Part shown: positions 57,307-64,000 of the stretch, in pieces | Layout: each line of letters opens with the position of its first letter | Numbering within the stretch: position 1 is the first letter of the stretch | Source of the DNA: Drosophila persimilis | Taxonomy: Eukaryota; Arthropoda; Insecta; Diptera; Drosophilidae | Direction: 5' to 3' | NCBI RefSeq assembly: GCF_003286085.1 | Contig: NW_020825298.1 | Location: 2,852,001-2,916,000, forward strand | Length of the DNA: 64,000 bases | The notes under the pieces: model-generated | Told to the model about the DNA's origin: nothing | Seen by the model: only the letters and a program-made list of their open reading frames with translations | Database searches by the model: none | Position numbers and translations under genes: made by a program

Positions 57307-58233
57307 GGAGTATTCCGCCATTTGGAACATGAACTCTGCAAGTACCGTTTGCAATGCATTTATTCAGACCTTTCAGGGGTATCTCAACCCCTTTCATTCC
57401 CTATCCCATTAACCCATTAAAGTCCAATCAAATCCTGACCCAATTCGAAAGTTCTCTGACAAAAAAAAGGAAACGGAACCGATTGCTTGAACAAATTCAA
57501 GACGCACTCATCGAACCCTCTGCCAAAAGCAATCCCTTTAAGTTCCACTTTCCCCCCCCATCCAGATAATGCTATAAGTTGGTTAAGGGAGGCAGGAGGC
57601 TGGAAAGGGGGGGGAAAAAAAAGTTGGAACGGAAATGCTGATTGAAATCGTTTTGGCGTGAAATCAATCATCGTACAAACGATGCGATGCCATGCGAAGG
57701 ATGCGGCAACTTTCATTAAGAGTCCTTAATGCGATTTGCTGACGTTGTTGCCACTGCCACTGGTGCTGTTGCTGCCACTGCTCCTTGGATCACTCTCTAA
57801 ATAAGACAAATGCCTTCGAAAAGCGCCGCTCCCTTCACTCACAGCTCGGACTGACAAATGAGCTGCTGCTGTGCTGTGTTGCTGGTGTGTTGCTGGTGTA
57901 TTGCTCCCCGTTTCAATCTCATTTTGTGCATTTTCATGTTGCATGTTTTCATTTGTTTTGCTTCCCTCATGGCTCTCGGGGCTCTCGCTCGGCTCTTGTT
58001 TTGTTGTTCGCACAAACATTTTCAAAATCGAATCAAATTAACGGTTCGGCCTTTTTGCTGTAGTCGTAAACCAAAGAGCCAGAGAGTTTCTCAAATGGGA
58101 ACAGCAGCAGCCAGCAGCCAACAGCCAGCAACATCAATAGAAATATTGTAAACACTGTTCAATTCGCTGAGTGCGTAAATGTTGCGCCACACACACAAAT
58201 ACACCCATACACACATGCACAGAGTTGCACATG

Positions 58234-58300
58234 TTAACCCTTAGATGGTGGCTCGCCTCTACAATCCGGGGTACATTTCTCTGGGCCACCCAAGGGTTAA
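58234..58300. repeat. imperfect inverted repeat (hairpin)
   Basis: TTAACCCTTAGATGGTGGC on the left pairs with GGCCACCCAAGGGTTAA on the right, giving a stem of about 16 pairs with one or two bulges and a loop of about 32 bases. Confidence 0.7.
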
Positions 58301-58516
58301 GAGTACTGCATCACTCGCTCTCCGCCTTTGCCCCCTCCCCCTCTGTTTGAAGTGATTGTAATCAACGGTAAACAGCAAGCCGAGGGATAGAATTTTAGAG
58401 CTAACCGAACAGCGGGCGGTACACCATACCAGCCACGCCCACACGCCTGCCGCGCTTTCCGGCCGCCCTTTAATAGAGCGTGTGTGTGTGTCAGTGGGGT
58501 AGAAGATCTACCCCCT

Positions 58517-58537
58517 CAATGTACCAGGGGTACATTG
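58517..58537. repeat. perfect 9-bp inverted repeat
   Basis: CAATGTACC and GGTACATTG separated by AGG. A related GGGGTACATT occurs in the loop of the hairpin at 58234-58300. Confidence 0.8.
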
Positions 58538-61500
58538 CTTTGCCACTTGGAAATTTATGAGAAAAATCCCTTTCAACATCAGCGAAATTTCTTATTGTTT
58601 CATTCCTCCTCCTCGGCCATAAAGTATTTACTTCCGTTTCTTCCGCTTGTAGAATGAGAGCACAGCCCTCCAGCCCCTGCCCCTGCCCCTGCCCCCTCCT
58701 TGAGTTTTATTCAATCGAGATTTGAATATTTTTCTGAACCTGGAAATCTTTGATGGATTATGATTTATGGGCCACCGTTGCTGGGGCTGCTAACGGATAA
58801 TTAAAACCGAAGCCCGAAAACCCGAAAACCGAAAACCGTTTACCCAGCAATACCGAGGGCCGCAGACGAACGGACATTAATCAATTATCTTTGAAAAGTA
58901 AACCAATAGATCGATGTGTGTAGTTTACACGGAGAGAAAAAAACACAACAAAATTATAATTATCAAACAGAGATTCAAGCAGTTTCAAACCTTTTCTGAT
59001 ACTTAAACTAAACCATTTTTATGCCCGGTACTCGAAGCTTTTTGGGATATATGACAGATTGTGGTGGATGTGCTTTCTCACTGTGTTTTTTCCCATCTCT
59101 CATGAGGATTACCAGAAAAGTTGAGGGAGATCGCGAAGAGAAACAGCGATACAAAAGGCTTCGCATAAGTCCGTACAAAATACATATGTACGCTCGTTTA
59201 TGGAGCAATAGTGAAGGTTAGATGGTCTCTATAAATCCCTAATGCGTCACCTATCGACTCTAAAACTTCTCAAAATTAAAGAAGCGATCAAAATTTCATC
59301 GATTATCTTTAAATATTCGTTGAAATATCTGCCTTCTTAAAGGAAGTCAAAATTTTTTCCTAAATCCTTGAAATCTGCATCAAATATTTCTCTCAGTGCA
59401 TCCTATGCGAGTGCTGTAATGATGTGTGGGCAGGCAACAATTAAACAAAAGACACGCGCTCTCCTCTCGCATGTAAATCATTTTCGTGCGCTTCCCCGCA
59501 AAAGGTTTTCCATTCAGCTCCCACCTTAAGCTCTCTCCCTCTCCCCTGCTCTCCTTCTCTTCTGCCCTCCCTCTCGCTTCACTGATTGATGGCCGTCTGT
59601 TTGAACCCGCGCCTTTTGTGCGTATAACCCTCCTCCTACCCTCCCAATATCCGAAACAATGCCAACTGTCGCTGTGGAAAATGATAACAATAACCCAACT
59701 GTCCGACCGCCCGGCTGTATCTTTGGGGGGGGGGACAATACTCCCAGAATAGTGGAGTTCAATTTTCATTAGTTAATTGGCATCGAATAACCGAAAATTT
59801 GCATTGAATAGGCAACAGCAGGCGGGCATTCAGAATGCAAAATAAAAATGCAGGAATTTGGGAGCCAAAGGGTATGAATTTTGGGACCAACAGAAGACAG
59901 AGATGGGGGAATGGAAGTCAGGAAAAGTGGGTAGATATTATACATTAAAATCCTTTAAAAAAGAATCGCAGAATCAATCAATTTCCTCACAGATTAATTC
60001 CAATCTTTAATCAATGCGAATTATGACTGAGGGTCTCTCCGGGGTCTGACCGATGGTTTAGTTGGGGCTAAGCTTTCATCAGTTAATTGGCATCAAATAA
60101 CCGAGCACACATCAAAGTTGAAGCCAGCCCCATGCACCCACCCACCCCCTCACCCCCCGGGTCGCGACTCACTGCGTAATTAAACCTTGAGAAAATGCCA
60201 ACAACCCCTATGACAAATCAGATTCCCCTGTTAATCTCAACGTTAAACAAACCCAAAAGCGAAACACGCAAAGATTTACGTGTAAGCGGCTTAGGCTCGT
60301 GAAACAAAAATAAATCTGCCAAGCCAAAGTCGGAGCTGAAGCTGAAGCTGAAGCCGTAGCTGAAGCCCTGATTGAAGCCCTCTTGGAGGTAAGTTGAGTC
60401 AATATCGGGCAATCCGGGGGCACATCTATCCAACGAAAAAAAAAACACCATGGAAACACCAGCACCAGCCGGCAATAACAACAAATAACGAGTTTTGCCC
60501 ATGGTTTTTATTTGCTTTTCTTGCGAGATGCGATGTGGCACTGCCTGCGCTCTCCTGTAATTGTTTTCTGGAATTGTTGTTAAATGCAAAAACCATACAA
60601 AAATGAGTTGCATTCACAACGCTGCCATTTTCGCTGAGGCGCAGGAAATTTTAATTAATTTCCACAAACGCAATTCGAAGCCTGTGCCTCGGTTGCTCCA
60701 AGAAATATATATTCCCACTTACGATGTAAAGTCATACGTACTCGTATGTATACAGTGCGTTTCGGTGGGGTAACGACAGGCATTGACTAAGAAAGTATTT
60801 AACAAAAAACAGGAAAATTGTCATCATTATTTGAATAAATTAAAAGAAATATCAATACAGTACGAATGGCTATCGATGGAAAAATATTGAAGGCAAAGCT
60901 TACTACACGCTTATGTATCGTATATCCTGTTTTCTTAGGACTTTTCGATTTAAGTGGAGTAAAATAAACGATATATGAATTTATATCCATTCGAAATGTA
61001 TATATGTACGTTGTAATTGTTTCCAATTAATCAAGAAACGTGCGAAATAGTAGAATAAAAAGAACAATTCAAAAAGGATAACGAAAATGTGCGTGTGAGC
61101 ATGTTGCAATTGCCTGAATATCAATCACAAGAGGCAGGAACCGAATAAAATCCACCACGAAAATTGGAGCGGCGAAGGGTTCCGTAAAAATAAAAAAATA
61201 GTTCTTAAATATCGTAAGACATCAATTCAAAATGTGGCAAAAAATGTCTGAAAATTTCAGTTCTCATTTTACACCCCCTGAAAACTTACTGTGCCCTATA
61301 TGTACTTTTGAAACGCACTGTATCTGCCATAAATACATGCACCATCATGCTGTATGCTGGATGCGTGGCTGCTGGATGACAGTTACGGGCTTAGTGCCTG
61401 GCTCAGGGGGATTACAACAGAGGAGTGACCCAACGCCAAGCCGACCAACGCATGTCGCTTGGATTTGCTGTTTAGCCTGTCGGTGTTAGCGGGTACTACT

Positions 61501-62509
61501 CGTACAGCGCGGGGGGATCTTGAGTCTCAAGCAGATTCTGTGCGAATTCCCATCAATCATTGTCCCAAAAGTTGTGTAAGCCAAAAGGCGGAAGTGTATT
61601 TAGCATTGAGGTCTACGATATTCATTTGTGTTTCAGATATCTGTAATACAGATTGATTATGGCGCTAATACAGCAGACTCCCACGGTTATTATAACGAAA
61701 GCGAAGAGTGTTTCGTGGGGAGATGTTGTGGGTTGTTTATAGGGAATATTTGTATCAAATTAGGAGGGAATTTCTCAAGAGATATTTGTAGTATTGAGAT
61801 TCCTTCTCTTCTAATTGGATCTCTGTATCGTTTCGTGGCAACATTAACTCTTCCATCTCTTGAAAGGTAGTCCCTTAATGGTGCAAAAATGATGACGCAT
61901 CAAGGAAATCCACCTTTCATTTTCCTCTTTTCCTTTGTTCCACCTTAAAGGTGCAGGCTGCCGCACACTCTCTCCAAAAAAGCGCCAGGCAGCGAAGTGC
62001 TCTTTAGAAAAAATTCAGCTGTAGAAAATAGAAACCGCATCACGTTCAGCTGCGGTTGAGATGTTGCATACTTTGTTGCATGCAGCACAGCACTCTCTCC
62101 AAATGATTGCGCCAATTTGAGGGACGGACGTTTGAGGGAAAGATGAAGAGTTTTCGGTTTCAATGGAAATATATGCAAATTTTCGCTCTCCTCTCCAAAC
62201 CCCCCGCCCCTCGACCAATTAGTGAGAACATCTCAATGTCAAAAATGTCGACAAACTTTCACAACAAAACTTCAAATGAGACAAAGATACTTCCCTCCCT
62301 TTAGCCCCCCCTCTCCCTAGGGTATAGGTATCGTTTAGGTATATTTCATTTGAATGAGAAGTGAGCATAAATTACATTGGCGTATCAGCACAATGCCATC
62401 TAAATGCGAGTATATCTAGAGCGTAAAGAGCGACAGAGAGCGACAAACGGAAAAGGAAGTTAACAAAATAAGCCAGATAGAGAGATAGAGATATGCCGAC
62501 AGAGGGACA

Positions 62510-62532
62510 GACGACCGACCGACCGACCGACA
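62510..62532. repeat. (GACC)n microsatellite
   Basis: Five GACC units in a row. Confidence 0.85.
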
Positions 62533-62830
62533 AGACAAAACCCTAAGCCCAATAAAAGAAAAGATAAATGTCGAAGCGACAGCAAATAAAATAATATAAA
62601 ATGAGAATTCAACAAACAAAAGACGGAGAGACACAGAGACAGAGACGAAATTCAATACCAGCTGAAGCTGAAGATGAAGAAATTATTCCCGACTTCCCCT
62701 GGCTACTGCCTTCCAAGAGTAATAATTTCTGTTGTTCCTGTTGTTGTTGTTGCTGTTGTTCTCTTCTCTTTTTTGCCCATGGATCGCATTTGGATCGTAT
62801 CGGATCGCATTTCACCTTCTTCTCTTTCAG

Positions 62831-62955
62831 GTGTCACCGATAGGGATCTCTTAATGCCCACAGAGAGCGCCGTCGCCGTCGCCGTCGCCGTCAGCGTCAA
62901 CGACAGCACAGCGGAAGGGCAGCAAAGACAAAGCAACAACTTTACAGGTTCTCTT
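62831..62955 (+). other. exon-like segment after a strong acceptor
   Basis: A long pyrimidine tract ending CTTCTTCTCTTTCAG precedes a frame that reads VTDRDLLMPTESAV, then a Val-Ala repeat from the (GCCGTC)n tract and NDSTAEGQQRQSNNFT. The downstream junction ACAG/GTTCTC is a poor donor. Could be an exon start of an unrecognised gene, or chance. Confidence 0.2.
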
Positions 62956-64000
62956 TATCTGTCTCTCTCCTTTTTACACTATCGCGCCTCGTTCTTTCTC
63001 TTTCGCACTTACACCCTGGTCTGGGGTCTGGTCCGGTGCTGCTGCCGTGTGGTCCGAAAAATTCTCATTAAAGCGAAATATTCACATAATCCCGCATTTA
63101 TTTGATATGCGATAATAAACGTAAAGAAAACGAGAAAAAAAGGACCAACGAAAATAAAATAAAAACTGAAATAAGCACAACAAATGTATTCCTGTATTTC
63201 GTTCTGTTTTTTTTTTCATCTGCTGCTTACTGGCAGAATAGTTTTTGGGAATATTTTTTCTCAATTCTCATTACTTACTTTATTTTTTTTTTTGCATTTC
63301 GCAAATTGACGTTGAATGGCAGGCGAAATACTCGTATGATTAAAAGTTGGATACGGGAAATGTGTGGAATTAATTTGATTAAAACGAAGCAGGTACCTGA
63401 AAATAAAGAAAAGGAATAAATAATGTCATTAAATTAGCATAAATATTGTGTAGTACGAAATTTTGTATAATAAATAACATTAAATGTGAATTAGAGAATG
63501 AATAATGATGAAGTGCTGCTGAAACATGCATTTTATCGTGTTATTGAAATGAAACTACGCATACATATGCATACAATATGGCTAAAATATTTTTGCTTAA
63601 ATATTCAAAGCTATTTTCATTGTATTTGCTTTGAATTTATGCCTACAGGTGTTAAATAGTTATAAAAAGGTTTTTGATTCGTTTTTACACCTTATAAATA
63701 TTGAATGAGAGAAATATTCTATATTGAAAGAGTGTTTCTTTTGTAAATGAAAATATTTGAACAATTTTAGGCTTGCAAAACGTACATGCAGGAATACAGA
63801 AATACATGCATTTCAGGAATTCAACACGTTTAATGGTTTCTGTGGTTTGTTGTGTAACATGTTTAAATATTAGTTTGCATAGGAAATATAAAAAGAATTT
63901 TGGTTGTTTCGAAGCACATTCACTTAACCTTTCAGCTTCTGGAGTCTCATTTGTGGGTAAAATATTGTAAGATTCCGAAGCACACGATAAAATGTCTCCA

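Larger units (their letters stand above)
57310..64000. other. gene-poor region to the window end
   Basis: No coding gene recognised. Contains hairpins at 58234-58300 and 58517-58537, a GAAGCT(n) tract at 60335-60365, a (GACC)n tract at 62510-62532 and a (GCCGTC)n tract at 62868-62898. Confidence 0.5.

Overview
The window is Drosophila nuclear DNA. Short introns of 57 to 107 bp with GT/AG ends, TATA/Inr core promoters, CAG-rich coding sequence and an intact insect odorant receptor all point there. It is not D. melanogaster itself. The odorant receptor matches the Or22a/Or22b type as I remember it, which in D. melanogaster maps to polytene region 22A (Muller element B). An enolase relic and a cluster of pepsin-like proteases lie beside it, and I recall both gene types from that neighbourhood. 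An obscura-group species is my guess, not a demonstrated fact.

Layout. 0-4 kb: two unrecognised protein-like stretches, an exon-like segment on the minus strand, and intergenic DNA. 4.2-8.1 kb: two four- and three-exon plus-strand genes, a seven-bladed RCC1 protein of SERGEF type and an unrecognised protein with an expanded glutamine/alanine repeat. 8.9-16.8 kb: four intronless, tandem, minus-strand pepsin-family (A1) proteases, each with a signal peptide, a TATA box and nearby GATA motifs. This suggests co-regulated secreted gut enzymes. Two of the four carry altered residues in the normally fixed Asp-Thr-Gly active-site motifs. 17.5 kb: a broken fragment of an enolase gene. 23.1-24.4 kb: the odorant receptor, complete with three exons. 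28.7-29.3 kb: a TATA-driven single-exon gene for a basic protein of unknown function.

From about 30 kb to the end the window is gene-poor, like a large intron or a developmental regulatory desert. It holds AT-rich and low-complexity DNA, GAGA-rich tracts, minisatellites, a five-run G-quadruplex motif, some TATA boxes without an obvious gene, and a tiny TMA7-like gene at 56.9 kb. I also found a few exon-like segments with consensus splice signals (27.1, 44.7, 52.0 and 62.8 kb), which remain candidates only.

Two repeat families run through the window. One is a short element with the core GCTCATTCGAAAGTGC, seen six times and usually close to genes; two longer copies flank the odorant receptor. 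The other is a 0.7-0.95 kb element rich in GAGAG, present once inverted at 14-15 kb and twice in tandem at 30.6-32.3 kb. All calls come from reading the sequence and from memory of families; no database search was made.
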